Assembly (NCBI GenBank): GCA_015039465.1
Contig: MU130497.1
Location: 1,342,755 to 1,397,198 of the forward strand
Direction of reading: 5' to 3'
Length of the DNA: 54,444 nt
DNA from: Phlegmacium glaucopus
Lineage: Eukaryota; Basidiomycota; Agaricomycetes; Agaricales; Cortinariaceae
Shown: piece by piece, positions 54,202 to 54,444 of the stretch
How positions within the stretch are numbered: position 1 is the first letter of the stretch
Layout of the letters: every line of letters starts with the position of its first letter
Made by a program: the position numbers and the translations under genes
The notes under the pieces: generated by a model
The model's input: only the letters and a program-made list of their open reading frames with translations
The model's database searches: none
Told to the model about the DNA's origin: nothing

Positions 54202-54215
54202 CCACACCCACTCCT

Positions 54216-54444
54216 ATGCAAACTCGTTCCAAAACTTCCAAAACACAAACACCGATACAAGATATTATGTCCCACGAAAACACTCCCATTCCCGATGTAG
54301 TCGAAGAGGCTAGTCATATTGATGAACCTCGGAGTACTACGGACGAAGTTGAGTCTCCAACTATTCATATCAATCAACTCGTTTCCGCTTTGAATTCCCT
54401 CGGGAAATCTTCAGCCAAGTCCGATTCGGCTGGCAGACTTAGAG
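54216..54444 (+). CDS. gag: N-terminus of Gag of the second gypsy element (partial)
   Basis: ATG 54216 (MQTRSKTSKTQTPIQDIM) opens a frame that runs off the window after 76 codons. It is Ser/Glu-rich and hydrophilic, as Gag N-termini often are; the capsid domain is not reached. The call rests on position, directly after the LTR and primer-binding site. Confidence 0.65.
   Translation, partial: MQTRSKTSKTQTPIQDIMSHENTPIPDVVEEASHIDEPRSTTDEVESPTIHINQLVSALNSLGKSSAKSDSAGRLR

Overview
This looks like nuclear DNA of a basidiomycete fungus, probably an Agaricomycete. The genes carry many short introns (about 45-65 bases, GT...AG) and microexons. The protein set is typically fungal: TRM4, SIN1/AVO1, SAM50, PUP1, a MATE carrier and an MFS drug-transporter-like carrier. 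The repeats are fungal-type self-priming Ty3/gypsy chromoviruses. I worked by eye only; identities, copy numbers and splice sites are not database-checked.

Layout. (1) 1-17.5 kb is an AT-rich repeat graveyard. It holds a broken repeat-protein gene running off the left edge (1-1108), a 331-bp inverted-repeat element (3903-4233), a solo LTR with CTGAG target duplication (4421-4990), two tandem truncated copies of a long LTR (6196-8265), nested inverted-repeat elements (8.6-11.3 kb), a decayed unknown multi-exon gene (11562-12506), a complete 1741-bp solo LTR with CCAAC duplication (12663-14403) and the tail of a Pif1/Helitron-type helicase (16688-17020). (2) 17.58-44.46 kb is a compact gene island: TRM4 (-), aldehyde dehydrogenase (-), proteasome beta-2 PUP1 (+), an EF-hand-like protein (+), a possible small gene (+), SIN1/AVO1 of TORC2 (-), tRNA-Ala(AGC), a class I histone deacetylase (+), a GH51 arabinofuranosidase (-), SAM50 (-), a MATE transporter (+), mitochondrial ribosomal protein S8 (-) and an MFS transporter (+). 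(3) 44.75-54.44 kb is repeat-rich again: a solo LTR with ATTAG duplication, two inverted-repeat elements, one nested in the other, a complete young gypsy chromovirus (46012-52506; LTRs appear identical; GTACC duplication), a 120-bp higher-order minisatellite, and the 5' end of a second gypsy element that has cut a gene at 53595.

The island genes are single-copy housekeeping functions and form no pathway together. Several pairs share short divergent promoters (ALDH/PUP1 138 bp; SIN1/HDAC 189 bp with a tRNA gene inside; SAM50/MATE 231 bp). The most unusual signals lie in the mobile elements. The chromovirus has an extra ORF after pol with two CCHC zinc knuckles, and an 11-nt primer-binding site that exactly matches its own LTR (Tf1-like self-priming); the second gypsy element shows the same arrangement. 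A long solo LTR carries an ORF whose differences from a second copy fall overwhelmingly at third codon positions. The chromovirus sits immediately behind a splice donor, leaving the intron signals of a repeat-protein gene intact.
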